A DNA stretch of 64,000 bases from Corynebacterium sanguinis (GTDB lineage: Bacteria; Actinomycetota; Actinomycetes; Mycobacteriales; Mycobacteriaceae), in contig NZ_CP038157.1 of NCBI RefSeq assembly GCF_007641235.1, positions 1,364,001 to 1,428,000 on the forward strand, given 5' to 3'. Position numbers and translations under genes: made by a program. The notes beneath the pieces were generated by a model that saw nothing but the letters and a program-made list of their open reading frames with translations, made no database searches and had not been told where the DNA came from. Shown here in pieces: positions 34,322 through 42,784 of this stretch (positions are counted from its first letter, which is position 1; every line of letters begins with the position of its first letter).

Positions 34322-35218
34322 TTAAGCGGCCTCGAAGGTCCGGTGGAGACCCTCGTCGAGATCGGTCGGGGCCCAGTCGTAGGTGCCCTGCACGAAACGG
34401 GGGCTGTCCCACAGCCAGGTCATTTCGACGAGACCGTGAATGTCCCGGTTGAACAGCCCGGCGAACTGAAGCGTCCACTTCTTTAGTTCCAGCGGTGTGT
34501 GCGCGCGGAGTTTTCCTGCGTAGGCTGCGCGTTCGGCGAACTCTCTCTGGCAGACTGAGTCCGCAGTGGGCGTGATTGTGATCCCGGTGAGTTGGTTCTG
34601 TGAGGCACCGACGAGCGCCCGCGCGTAATCGGGCAGGTACGTGAAAGGGTGAAGCGCCGAGGAGTCGATGAGCGCCATCGTGCGGGTTGCGCGTTGCAGT
34701 GGTTCCACGATGAGAGCATGAGCCACTGCCGTTCGGCCGCACCCTGGTCCGTAGAGGTCGGAGGCCACCACGGAGCACACGGGGGTGTTTGCGTGCGTGC
34801 GGGCAATGAGGAGTTGGGCCCTGATCCCCGGCTTGCCGGTGGTGGCTACGACTTCGCTAGTGGCGGTCACCGTGTTCGCGCGTTCACCGAAAGCGTAGAC
34901 GGACTCGGGGAAGGTCACGTGGATCTCGCGTTCAGCCGCGAGGCCGAGAACCGTCTTCTCAGCTGGGATGAGGGTGCTGCGCCACACTGCCGCGTCGTAA
35001 GGCGCGTGCATGCAGTCAATCACCCGGTTCGCGCCGCTTGTGTCAAAGGCGGCCTGCAGGTCGCGCGGATCGGCGGCGCTGCCCGCTAGGCTCCGGGCTC
35101 CGCGGACCGCAGTGCCCGACCGGGTGAGGACGAACACTTCGCGGCCGCGCTTGATCAGCTCATCGGTGACGGCCGTTCCAACTGGGCCGGCTCCAATGAC
35201 GAGCGTTGTATCGGACAT
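34322..35218 (-). CDS. NAD(P)-binding epimerase/dehydratase-like protein
   Basis: 298 aa. The N-terminal nucleotide-binding pattern is 'LVIGAGPVGTAVTDELIKRG' (G-x-G-x2-G). A Rossmann domain follows with no clear Y-x3-K catalytic pair, so it is closer to atypical SDR/NAD-dependent epimerase-like proteins than to classical SDRs. It is divergent from a TetR regulator with two matching palindromes between them, so it is probably the regulator's target. The substrate is unknown. Confidence 0.75.
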   Translation of the reverse strand: MSDTTLVIGAGPVGTAVTDELIKRGREVFVLTRSGTAVRGARSLAGSAADPRDLQAAFDTSGANRVIDCMHAPYDAAVWRSTLIPAEKTVLGLAAEREIHVTFPESVYAFGERANTVTATSEVVATTGKPGIRAQLLIARTHANTPVCSVVASDLYGPGCGRTAVAHALIVEPLQRATRTMALIDSSALHPFTYLPDYARALVGASQNQLTGITITPTADSVCQREFAERAAYAGKLRAHTPLELKKWTLQFAGLFNRDIHGLVEMTWLWDSPRFVQGTYDWAPTDLDEGLHRTFEAA

Positions 35219-35241
35219 GACGACTCCTTGCGTGAAAATGT

Positions 35242-35252
35242 GAGCACTGCTC
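35242..35252. promoter_or_regulatory. Putative TetR operator, copy 1
   Basis: GAGCA-C-TGCTC, an 11-bp palindrome 24 bp upstream of the reductase start codon. A second copy with the same arms lies 54 bp away. Two copies in one divergent gap next to a TetR gene suggest a regulator-binding pair. Confidence 0.55.
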
Positions 35253-35295
35253 TCTATTTTCCAGCTACGCTAACACGTGTCGGGATTACTCGCAA

Positions 35296-35306
35296 GAGCA
35301 GTGCTC
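35296..35306. promoter_or_regulatory. Putative TetR operator, copy 2
   Basis: GAGCA-G-TGCTC, extended to a perfect 13-bp palindrome AGAGCAGTGCTCT. It sits just upstream of the likely TAGCAT -10 (35316-35321) of the TetR gene, where binding would block transcription. Confidence 0.55.
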
Positions 35307-35315
35307 TCGAGTTGG

Positions 35316-35321
35316 TAGCAT
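35316..35321 (+). promoter_or_regulatory. Leaderless -10 of the TetR gene
   Basis: TAGCAT ends six bases before the ATG at 35328, placing the transcription start at or next to the start codon. There is no ribosome-binding site, consistent with a leaderless mRNA. Confidence 0.4.
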
Positions 35322-35327
35322 GGGTTC

Positions 35328-35993
35328 ATGCCGACACCCCGCCAGATCGCCCGCGACGAGATGATGCGACGCATCAGCGAGATCGGGTTTGCACAGCTAG
35401 ACGCCGGAGGACCCCATGCGCTCAACCTGCGCGCCGTTGCCCGTGAGCTGGGTGTGGTGTCCTCGGCGATATACCGATATGTTGCAGACCGAGATGCATT
35501 TCTCACGCTGCTGGTCACCGACGCTTATCGGCAGCTCGCCGATTCAGTGGAACGCAACGGGCAACCTGCCTCGGTCGTGGGAATCGCGGAGGCGATGCGG
35601 GCCTGGGCGATCGCGCATCCGAGGAGGTGGGGACTTATTTACGGCACCCCAGTTGTTGGTTACGCGGCGCCCAGCGACACACTCAGTCAAGGAACCCGCG
35701 TGATGCGGATGCTGCTTGAGGCTTTGGATAACGCGCATCCGAGCGTCGATACGCCCAGCACGGCGCTCGACGAGGCAACGCGCGAAGATATTGAGGCGCT
35801 GAGGCGCGAATGGGCGCCGCAGCTCAGCGCGGGTGCCGTTGAGCTGGCCGTGGAGGCGTGGTCACGAATCATCGGTTTGATTTCCAGCGAAGTGTTCGGG
35901 CATTTCGGCGAGGGTGCGTTTCGTCAGCCCGCTGTGCTATTTCGGCGCGCGGTGGAGAGGCTCGCCAACGGTCTGGGGCGACTTGGCGCCTGA
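35328..35993 (+). CDS. TetR-family regulator
   Basis: 221 aa. The N-terminal helix-turn-helix is at about residues 25-50 ('NLRAVARELGVVSSAIYRYV', the TetR pattern). The C-terminal domain is of the TetR_C/WHG kind, with 'WAIAHPRRWGLIYGTPVVGY' typical of that subgroup. It probably represses itself and the divergent oxidoreductase through the paired GAGCAnTGCTC sites. Its 3' end overlaps the convergent protease gene by 70 bp. The ligand is unknown. Confidence 0.9.
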   Translation: MPTPRQIARDEMMRRISEIGFAQLDAGGPHALNLRAVARELGVVSSAIYRYVADRDAFLTLLVTDAYRQLADSVERNGQPASVVGIAEAMRAWAIAHPRRWGLIYGTPVVGYAAPSDTLSQGTRVMRMLLEALDNAHPSVDTPSTALDEATREDIEALRREWAPQLSAGAVELAVEAWSRIIGLISSEVFGHFGEGAFRQPAVLFRRAVERLANGLGRLGA

Positions 35994-36946
35994 GACGCCA
36001 CGACGGCCGGCCAGCCCGCGTACCACCCGGACCCGGGGAACCAGCCGGGTGGTGGTTCGGATGTGCGTGGGGCGTACCTGGTCAGCATTGCGAGTACCAC
36101 GAGCGCGCCGGCGTACTGCAGCAGGTAGGCGGCACCGCTGACGAGTGGGCGATTGTTGGTGTCGATGAGCTCGGTGATCCCCGCGACGTCGGCGTAGGCC
36201 AGCGACATGTTGTTCACCGTGTGCAGCACGATCGCCGCCTCGAGCCCGCCGGTGCGGTGCACAAGTAGCGAGGCGAACGCCGCGAATACCGCGACGCTAA
36301 TCAGCCCACTCGCGCCGTAGGTGTGGCCGAAGACGAACGGCGGCAGTGAGAGCGCGTAGACCACCCACGGCGAGCGGATCCACGCGCCCAGCGCCTGGGG
36401 CAGTGAGCCGCGGAAGACCAGTTCCTCAGCGGTGGACTGCAGCGGCACGAGCAGCAGGCAGAGTGCGATGCTGGCCCAGAAAGCACCGTCGAGCGGGGCG
36501 GGAATTCCGCGGTGCACGATCGCGTCGATGACGAAGGTGATTGCCGGTGGGACGGCAATCAACAGCAGTGACAGTCTCACGATCGGCCAGCGGATGCGTC
36601 CGGTGACTGACAACAGCGCACGCGGGCGCCGCCCTGCGAGCCACGCTGCGAATAAGGCCCCGACTCCCGAGATGCCGATCGCGCCGTAGAAGAAGGCTAT
36701 GTTGACCGGGTTGGCACCGAGTTCAGTTTCGATGATGCGGCTATAAAGCCAGTCCATGTCGGCGCCGCTTCCCCAGCTGGTGAGCAGAAACACCGCAGTA
36801 AACAATGCCTGGATGAGGAAGAAGAGGACTAAGGAGATCACGAACTCCAGGGCGGGCTTCCATCGCCGGTACGGCCTGCGGCGCAGCGCGGGTTCGAGGG
36901 ACGCTCTGTGGTAGGCGAGCGTGGTCGAGGGGGTCACGCCCGCCAC
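35924..36946 (-). CDS. CPBP-family intramembrane metalloprotease
   Basis: 340 aa with about eight membrane helices. The three CPBP/Abi motifs are visible: 'TAEELVFRGSLPQAL' (E-E-x3-R), 'PPFVFGHTYGA' (F-x3-H) and 'VLHTVNNMSLAY' (H-x3-N). Members cleave membrane substrates or act in bacteriocin self-immunity. The low-complexity C-terminal 30 residues lie in the overlap with the TetR gene, so the real 3' end may be functionally unimportant. GTG start, divergent from the next gene with only 17 bp between. Confidence 0.85.
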   Translation of the reverse strand: MAGVTPSTTLAYHRASLEPALRRRPYRRWKPALEFVISLVLFFLIQALFTAVFLLTSWGSGADMDWLYSRIIETELGANPVNIAFFYGAIGISGVGALFAAWLAGRRPRALLSVTGRIRWPIVRLSLLLIAVPPAITFVIDAIVHRGIPAPLDGAFWASIALCLLLVPLQSTAEELVFRGSLPQALGAWIRSPWVVYALSLPPFVFGHTYGASGLISVAVFAAFASLLVHRTGGLEAAIVLHTVNNMSLAYADVAGITELIDTNNRPLVSGAAYLLQYAGALVVLAMLTRYAPRTSEPPPGWFPGSGWYAGWPAVVASQAPSRPRPLASLSTARRNSTAG

Positions 36947-36950
36947 CCTG

Positions 36951-36956
36951 TAGCAT
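36951..36956 (+). promoter_or_regulatory. Leaderless -10 of the peptidase-like gene
   Basis: TAGCAT seven bases before the ATG at 36964, in a 17-bp divergent gap that has no room for a leader. Confidence 0.4.
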
Positions 36957-36963
36957 CGAGCCC

Positions 36964-38130
36964 ATGAAGATTGAGCGAGACGGGTTCACTATATTCGCAC
37001 GCGTGCTTGGCGACGCCCCCAAGCCCGCACTCCTATATCTGCAGGGTGGACCCGGTTTCCCGAGCCCGCGCGAGCGCTTCGAGTGGATTGACACGGCCTT
37101 GAAGCACTACCGGGTGGTGCTGCTCGACCAGCGCGGCACCGGCCGCTCCACCCGCATTGACCGCGCCACGCCGCAGCTTATCGACGCCCCCACGCTGACC
37201 CAGCTTCGTGCCGACGAGATCGTCGCCGACGCCGAGGCGGTCCGCGAAGAGCTCGGTGTGAAGCGCTGGGACGTGCTCGGCCAATCCTTCGGCGGGTTCT
37301 GCCTCGCGCACTACCTGGCAGCGCACCCGGAAAGCGTGCGCCACGCGTTTTTCACGGGCGGTTTGCCCACCGTCACCCGCGGCGTGGACGAGGTCTACCG
37401 CGCCACCTTCGCTAAGCTGCGGGCCCGCCACCTGGAGTTTTACAGCGAGGTCCCGTGGGCGGAGTCGATGGTCCGCGAGGTGTGCCGCCACCTGGACAAC
37501 TCCGAGGAGCTCCTGCCCACCGGTGAGCGGCTCAGTTCCCGGCGGTTTCGCACAGTCGGTGTGACGCTGGGGCGCGAGGGCGGCTTTGAGACTCTTGCCA
37601 ACCTGTTGGAGGAGCCGTTCCACCCCAACGGCAGGCTGCGCACGGATTTCCTCGCCGACGTGGGCGACATGGTCAGCTTCGAGCGCGCCCCGCTGTACGC
37701 CGCGGTGCACGAATCCGTCTACGGCGGCACGGTGCCGGGGGCGACGGCGTGGGCGGCGCAACGCGTTTCGGAGACGCTCGACGGTTTCGCCCCGCAGGCA
37801 ACCCCCGATGACGCCGAGTTCTACCTCACCGGCGAGCACATCTTCCCCTTCCAATTCGATGAAGACCCGGCGCTGCGCCCGTTTAAAGAGGTCGCTGAGG
37901 AGCTGGCCCGTAATGACGACTGGCGGAACTTGTACGCGGGGCTAGGGGCGTCGACAAGCGCTGCTGCGGTGGTCTATACGGACGACATTTTCGTGCCCCG
38001 CGAGCTTTCCCTCGAGACCGCCGATGCGCTCGGCGCGACGGTGTACGAAACCGCGGCGTGGCAGCACGACGGGCTGCGCCGGCACGGCCGCGACGTCATT
38101 GGCGTGCTGATGTCCGCAGTGGGGCTATGA
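36964..38130 (+). CDS. Proline iminopeptidase-like alpha/beta hydrolase (S33)
   Basis: 388 aa. S33 signatures are 'LQGGPGFPS' (oxyanion loop), 'LLDQRGTGRST' and the nucleophile elbow 'GQSFGGF' with Ser108. A helical cap follows, and the C-terminal region has a candidate His in 'WQHDGLRRHG'. It would release N-terminal proline (or other residues) from peptides in the cytoplasm. The start appears leaderless. The next small gene overlaps its stop as ATGA. Confidence 0.87.
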   Translation: MKIERDGFTIFARVLGDAPKPALLYLQGGPGFPSPRERFEWIDTALKHYRVVLLDQRGTGRSTRIDRATPQLIDAPTLTQLRADEIVADAEAVREELGVKRWDVLGQSFGGFCLAHYLAAHPESVRHAFFTGGLPTVTRGVDEVYRATFAKLRARHLEFYSEVPWAESMVREVCRHLDNSEELLPTGERLSSRRFRTVGVTLGREGGFETLANLLEEPFHPNGRLRTDFLADVGDMVSFERAPLYAAVHESVYGGTVPGATAWAAQRVSETLDGFAPQATPDDAEFYLTGEHIFPFQFDEDPALRPFKEVAEELARNDDWRNLYAGLGASTSAAAVVYTDDIFVPRELSLETADALGATVYETAAWQHDGLRRHGRDVIGVLMSAVGL

Positions 38131-38276
38131 TGAGCGGCATGCAGACACCTTTTCTCCGCGAACAGGTAGACCTCAGCCACACTGAGCTGGCCGAGTTTGA
38201 CCAGCTGACCAGCGCGTTCGAGTACGTGGAGGAGCATGTGCTCAACCCGGCGCTCATGCTGTATGTGACGCGCTAG
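38127..38276 (+). CDS. Small hypothetical protein coupled to the peptidase
   Basis: 49 aa, starting MMSGMQTPFLREQ. Its ATG overlaps the previous stop (ATGA), a sign of translational coupling. It is acidic ('HTELAEFDQLTSAFEYVEEH') with no membrane segment. I do not recognise it. It might be a small accessory protein, or the overlap might be chance. Confidence 0.4.
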   Translation: MMSGMQTPFLREQVDLSHTELAEFDQLTSAFEYVEEHVLNPALMLYVTR

Positions 38277-38309
38277 CCTGCACACGCTGCGGATGCGGCT
38301 GGTGGGGTC

Positions 38310-38315
38310 TACCCT
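38310..38315 (+). promoter_or_regulatory. Leaderless -10 of the PAP2 phosphatase gene
   Basis: TACCCT seven bases before the GTG at 38323. Used together with the signal-peptide geometry to choose that start. Confidence 0.33.
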
Positions 38316-38322
38316 GCGAGGT

Positions 38323-39603
38323 GTGAAACTACATCGGACAACCCCACTGGCAGTGGCGTTTGCGCTGGCCGTTTCGGCAGCCCCGGTAGCCAACGCCGCG
38401 CCGCTCGATCACGTCAACCTGCAGCTTCCTCCGGGCGCCCCGGTGACGCTGCCGCAGCTGCGTAGCGACATCACCGGATCTTCAACCGGCGCGATTCCCG
38501 CCGAGCAGGACGGCGCCCCGGTGCCGGTGCCCTTCCCGCCGGACTACCTCGCGGGCTACATCTCGGACATCTCCTCCTACGACTACGGCATCTACGCCGA
38601 GGTCAACCGCCTGTTCCCACAGGTGCGCGACACGCAGCCGGAGACGATGGCCGCGAACCTGGACACGGTAGTGCGGATCAACAACAACGCCACCCCGGAA
38701 CAGGTCACCCAGGCGCAGATCGATGCAGTGGCATCCGCCGACGGGCTGCTCACGGCCCTGTCGCCGGCGATGGGCGAGGAGTTCGGTACCGCGTTTCGCG
38801 ACGCGCTCGCCGAGGGCCGCCTGCCGAAGACGGCCTACCTGCTCGACAACGGCTACCTCGCCCGCGCCGGCGGGCTGGCCAGCTCGACGCTCATCGAGAA
38901 GGAAATCTACGACTACCCTCGCCCGCACATCGCCGCGCCGGATCGCATCAAGCGCTACGACACCGCGGGTGCGGAAGACCTCTACTTGTCCTCCCCAGCG
39001 TTTCCCTCGGGCCACACCAACCAGGCGGTGTGGGTAACCACTCTGTTGGCCTACATGGTCCCGGAGCTTGGCCCGCAGCTGGCCTACCGGGGTGCCGAGG
39101 CCGGAAACTCGCGCGTTGTGCTCGGCGTGCACTACCCGCTGGACGTAATCGGTGGGCGTATGTCGGGTTACGCGGCGGCCGCCGACAGGCTCAACGACCC
39201 GAAGATGCGCGACGCGCTCAACCAGGCGGCCGCCGAGCTGCGCGCGGAGATTGAGTGGCGCACGGGTAAGACGATTCCGGAGCTCGTCGCCAGCGACGCA
39301 GCGTACGTGAGCACCCCGGATGCGGTGGCCACGATGGGGCAGTGGATGGACTACGGCTTGCCGCGCGTTTACCACACGGACGCGCCGATGGAGGTGCCGC
39401 AGGCCGCTCCGGTGCTGCTCGCCTCTCGTTTCCCGGAGCTTTCGTGGCAGCAGCGCGAGGAGGTGCTGCGTCGCACCGCGGCACCCGCCGGGGCGCCTTT
39501 GGATTGGCAGGGCCCGGGCGGGTCCTGGCAGCGCATCGACCTAGTTGCGGCGCTGGCCGCGCAGGTCAGCGTCAACCCGGATGGGTCGCTGAACGTGCAG
39601 TAG
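38323..39603 (+). CDS. Secreted PAP2-family acid phosphatase
   Basis: 426 aa from GTG 38323 (an ATG at 38293 would add ten residues). The signal peptide is basic 'KLHRTT', hydrophobic 'PLAVAFALAVSA', then 'ANAAP' as the cleavage site. The PAP2 active-site motifs appear in order: 'KEIYDYPRPH' (K-x6-R-P), 'PAFPSGHTNQ' (P-S-G-H) and 'SRVVLGVHYPLDVIGG' (S-R-x5-H-x3-D). It is a class A acid phosphatase-like enzyme outside the membrane, with an extra ~130-residue C-terminal region of unknown role. Confidence 0.9.
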   Translation: MKLHRTTPLAVAFALAVSAAPVANAAPLDHVNLQLPPGAPVTLPQLRSDITGSSTGAIPAEQDGAPVPVPFPPDYLAGYISDISSYDYGIYAEVNRLFPQVRDTQPETMAANLDTVVRINNNATPEQVTQAQIDAVASADGLLTALSPAMGEEFGTAFRDALAEGRLPKTAYLLDNGYLARAGGLASSTLIEKEIYDYPRPHIAAPDRIKRYDTAGAEDLYLSSPAFPSGHTNQAVWVTTLLAYMVPELGPQLAYRGAEAGNSRVVLGVHYPLDVIGGRMSGYAAAADRLNDPKMRDALNQAAAELRAEIEWRTGKTIPELVASDAAYVSTPDAVATMGQWMDYGLPRVYHTDAPMEVPQAAPVLLASRFPELSWQQREEVLRRTAAPAGAPLDWQGPGGSWQRIDLVAALAAQVSVNPDGSLNVQ

Positions 39604-39654
39604 GCCACAGCGCCACCCGAATCAGGGCCTCCGGGTAAACCTACGGCGTCGAAA

Positions 39655-39726
39655 CGTCACGGTCGAGGGCGTTCACGCCACGTTTTCTCAGGTCGCGGCA
39701 GTCCAAAAATGCTTCACCGTGACATC
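39655..39726. repeat. Inverted pair of the GTCACGGT motif
   Basis: CGTCACGGTC at 39655-39664 and ACCGTGACATC at 39716-39726 face each other across 51 bp in the 145-bp gap between two converging operons. The same ACCGTGACAT core opens every unit of the array at 45353 and is inverted at 45292. Confidence 0.5.
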
Positions 39727-39748
39727 CCGGCACCGCGTCCTTAAGCGA

Positions 39749-41101
39749 TTACATCACCGAATCCAGCAGCGTCTTCGTGTACGGGTGCTGCGGGTCGGCC
39801 CACACGCGCTCGGTGGCGCCGTGCTCGACGATGCGCCCGTTGTGAATCACTGCGACGGTGGGGCAGAGCTCGCGCACGACTGCGAGGTCGTGGGAGATGA
39901 AGATGAGGGTGCCGTCGCCTACGACGTCGTCGATAAGCTCGAGCACGCGGCGGCGCACGGTGACGTCGAGGGCGGAGACGGGCTCGTCGGCAAGCAGGAT
40001 GTCGGGCCGGGGCGCGGCGGCGCGCGCGATCGAGATGCGCTGGCGCTGACCGCCGGAAAATTCGCGAGGCCACCTGCCGCCCATCCCGCCGAGCCCAACC
40101 TGGTCGAGGACCTCGGCGGCGCGTGCCTTGTCGACGCCCGTTTCGCGTATCGACGCCCCCACCCGCATCCGCGGATCCAGCGAGGAGTACGGGTCCTGGA
40201 ACACCATCTGTACACTGCCGTCGACAGCGACCTCGCCCGCCTCAGGGTGCGACAGGCCGGCGATGACGCGCAGCAGCGACGTTTTGCCGGAGCCGGAACC
40301 GCCGACGATGCCGATGCGCTCGCCGCGGCGCACGATGAGCGTGACGTCGTCGAGAGCGCGGGTGGAACCGCGGGTCAGGCTCACTTTGGTGAGCGTGACC
40401 ACCGGGGCGCCGAGCGGACGATGTTGTGCTGGGGTTCCGGGGCGGGAGGCGTCGACAAGCGAGCGGGCGTAGGGCGAATCGGGGGCGACAATGCTGCCGT
40501 CCTTGAACACGAGCACCCGGTCCGTCATGCGGCGCACGACGGCCAGGTCGTGGGAGATGAAGATCAACCCCATGCCGCGCGCGGTGACGAGCGCGTCAAT
40601 GAGCTCGAGGATCTGCTTCTGCACGGTCACGTCGAGCGCGGTGGTGGGCTCGTCGCAAATCAGAACCTCCGGGTCGCGCGCGAGTGCGGCGGCGATGAGC
40701 ACGCGCTGGCGTTGGCCGCCGGACAGCTCGTGCGGGTAGGCGCCGGGCCGCTCGATGCCGACCTCGGCGAGCAACGCGGCGGCGCGGGCGCGGTCGCGTG
40801 AGACCTGCCGGCCCACCGTCATCAGCGGGTTCAGCGCAGTCATCGGCTCCTGAAAGACCATGCCGACGCGCTTCCCGCGGACCCGGCGCCGCACCCGGTC
40901 GGGCGCGCCGACCATCTCGGTTCCGTCGACGGTGACCGAGCCGCGCAGCGTTAGATTGTCGATGAGCCCCATGATCGCCAGCGCGGTCATGGACTTGCCC
41001 GAGCCCGACTCGCCGATGATGCCGACGCGCTCGCCGCGGTCGACGCTCAACGTGATGCCGTCGAGGATGCCGTCGATGCTTAGGTTGTTAACGCGGATCA
41101 C
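39749..41101 (-). CDS. Fused double ATP-binding subunit of peptide/nickel-type ABC importer (DppD-DppF-like)
   Basis: 450 aa holding two ABC domains. Domain 1 has Walker A 'GESGSGKSM', signature 'LSGGQRQRV' and Walker B 'LICDEPTTALD'. Domain 2 has 'GGSGSGKTS', 'FSGGQRQRI' and 'LLADEPVSALD'. It powers import by the permeases encoded just upstream. The GTG start lies 14 bp inside the preceding permease gene. Last gene of the four-gene operon, short for a two-domain protein but with both domains complete. Confidence 0.92.
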   Translation of the reverse strand: MIRVNNLSIDGILDGITLSVDRGERVGIIGESGSGKSMTALAIMGLIDNLTLRGSVTVDGTEMVGAPDRVRRRVRGKRVGMVFQEPMTALNPLMTVGRQVSRDRARAAALLAEVGIERPGAYPHELSGGQRQRVLIAAALARDPEVLICDEPTTALDVTVQKQILELIDALVTARGMGLIFISHDLAVVRRMTDRVLVFKDGSIVAPDSPYARSLVDASRPGTPAQHRPLGAPVVTLTKVSLTRGSTRALDDVTLIVRRGERIGIVGGSGSGKTSLLRVIAGLSHPEAGEVAVDGSVQMVFQDPYSSLDPRMRVGASIRETGVDKARAAEVLDQVGLGGMGGRWPREFSGGQRQRISIARAAAPRPDILLADEPVSALDVTVRRRVLELIDDVVGDGTLIFISHDLAVVRELCPTVAVIHNGRIVEHGATERVWADPQHPYTKTLLDSVM

Positions 41102-41870
41102 GCCCGCCCCCGATCAGGTTGAACGCGAGCACGGTGATCGCGATGGCGAGGCCCGGAAACAGCGCGAGGTGCGGGTCGGTGGCCAAGTACGGCTGCGAGG
41201 ACTGCAGCATCCGGCCCCACGAGGCATAAGGTGCGGGCGTGCCCAGGCCCAAAAACGACAGGCCGGCTTCGGCGAGGATCGCCAGGGCGAGCGCCACCGA
41301 GACCTGCACCACCGTCATAGGCAGGATGTTGGGCAGCACGTGGGTGCGTGCGATGGCAAGCGGCGCCACCTTGGACACACGCGCGGCGAGGATGTACTCC
41401 TGGCTCATCACCTGCAGGGTGCCCACGCGCGCCACCCGCGCAAACCCGGGAATACCGGCGATACCGATCGCCGCGACGACGATCCATACCGAGGCGCCGA
41501 ACACGGCGGTAAACACGATGGCCAGCAGCAGCGCCGGGAACGCCAACAGCAGGTCGCTCGCGCGCATCACCACGGACTCGACCGCGCCGCGGCGCATCCC
41601 GGCCCACACGCCCAGCGGCACCCCGACCAGCGCGGATAGTGCCACCGCCCCGAGCGAGACCACGAGTGTGAGGCGCGCGCCCGCCATGACGCGCGACAGC
41701 ATGTCGCGGCCGAATTGGTCTGTGCCCATCCAGTGCTCGAGCGACGGGCCCTCGAGGCGGTGCTGCGGTGCGGCCTGCAGGGGGTCGTAGGGGGTCCAGA
41801 AGAAGGCAATGAGGGCGACGAGGACGATGCCGGCGGCGATGCCGAGCCCGATTTTGCGTGTCAAGGTCAC
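41088..41870 (-). CDS. ABC importer permease, DppC-like
   Basis: 260 aa from GTG 41870. One N-terminal helix, then 'MGTDQFGRDMLSRVMAGAR' (typical of DppC/OppC), four to five more helices, and the EAA loop 'YILAARVSKVAPLAIARTHV'. It pairs with the DppB-like subunit. GTGA overlap with the upstream permease and 14-bp overlap with the downstream ATPase. Confidence 0.9.
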   Translation of the reverse strand: MTLTRKIGLGIAAGIVLVALIAFFWTPYDPLQAAPQHRLEGPSLEHWMGTDQFGRDMLSRVMAGARLTLVVSLGAVALSALVGVPLGVWAGMRRGAVESVVMRASDLLLAFPALLLAIVFTAVFGASVWIVVAAIGIAGIPGFARVARVGTLQVMSQEYILAARVSKVAPLAIARTHVLPNILPMTVVQVSVALALAILAEAGLSFLGLGTPAPYASWGRMLQSSQPYLATDPHLALFPGLAIAITVLAFNLIGGGRDPR

Positions 41871-42784
41871 GGTTGCCTCCGGATCCGCGGATCGATCACC
41901 GTGTACAGCAGGTCCACGACGAGGTTGACCGCCAGCGTGAATCCGACCAGCAGCATGAGCACGGTCTGCACGGTAGTGAGGTCGCGGTTGCCCACGGCGT
42001 CGAGAAGCATCGTGCCCAGGCCAGGGATAGCGAAAACCCGCTCGATGACCACCGCGCCGACAATCAGGCTGGAGAGCTGGATGCCCGCGACGGTGAGCAC
42101 GGGCAGCGCCGCGTTGCGCAGCGCGTGGCCATAGAGCGCGCCGCTTGTCGACGCCCCCCGCGCCCGCGCCGTGCGCGTGTAATCTTTGCCCATCTCGTCG
42201 GCGACCGCGTGGCGCACGTAGCGCGTCAGGATCGCCGCTTGCACCAGCGTTAACGCTACGACGGGCAGCACCAGGTGGGCCGGGGTGCCCCACCCGTTGG
42301 CGGGCAGCCAGCCGAGGCGCACGGAAAACAGCGCGACAGCGAGGATGCCCACGAGGAAGCTGGGCACGACGATACCCAACTGTGTCAGCCCCGCGAGGAC
42401 GGCGCCGTCCGGGCGGTCGCCGCGCAGTGCCAAGTACACCCCAAGCGGAACCGCTATCGCCAGCGACAGCACCATGGCCAAAACCGTGAGCGTGAGCGAC
42501 GCGCCGGCGCGTTCTACCACCGCCTGCGTGATGTCGGTGCGGCTCGCCAGCGACCCCCCGAAATCACCGGTGAGCAGGCCGGTGATCCAGTCGAAGTACT
42601 GCACTATCAAGGGCCGGTCGAGCCCTAGGGTGGTGGAGAGCTCGGCGACGGCCTCGTCGGTGGCGGTCACGCCGAGCGCGACGCGCGCCGGGTCGCCGGG
42701 CACGGCGCGCAGCAGCAGGAAGATGAGCACGCTCGCCACGGCGAGGAGCAGGGCGAAGCGGGCGAGGGCGCGCGCGGCCGTCAT
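41867..42784 (-). CDS. ABC importer permease, DppB-like
   Basis: 305 aa with six membrane helices. The N-terminal 'FLLLRAVPGDPARVAL' is characteristic of DppB/OppB. The EAA loop is 'KDYTRTARARGASTSGALYG'. ATGA overlaps on both sides show a tightly coupled operon: binding protein, DppB, DppC, ATPase. Confidence 0.92.
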   Translation of the reverse strand: MTAARALARFALLLAVASVLIFLLLRAVPGDPARVALGVTATDEAVAELSTTLGLDRPLIVQYFDWITGLLTGDFGGSLASRTDITQAVVERAGASLTLTVLAMVLSLAIAVPLGVYLALRGDRPDGAVLAGLTQLGIVVPSFLVGILAVALFSVRLGWLPANGWGTPAHLVLPVVALTLVQAAILTRYVRHAVADEMGKDYTRTARARGASTSGALYGHALRNAALPVLTVAGIQLSSLIVGAVVIERVFAIPGLGTMLLDAVGNRDLTTVQTVLMLLVGFTLAVNLVVDLLYTVIDPRIRRQP

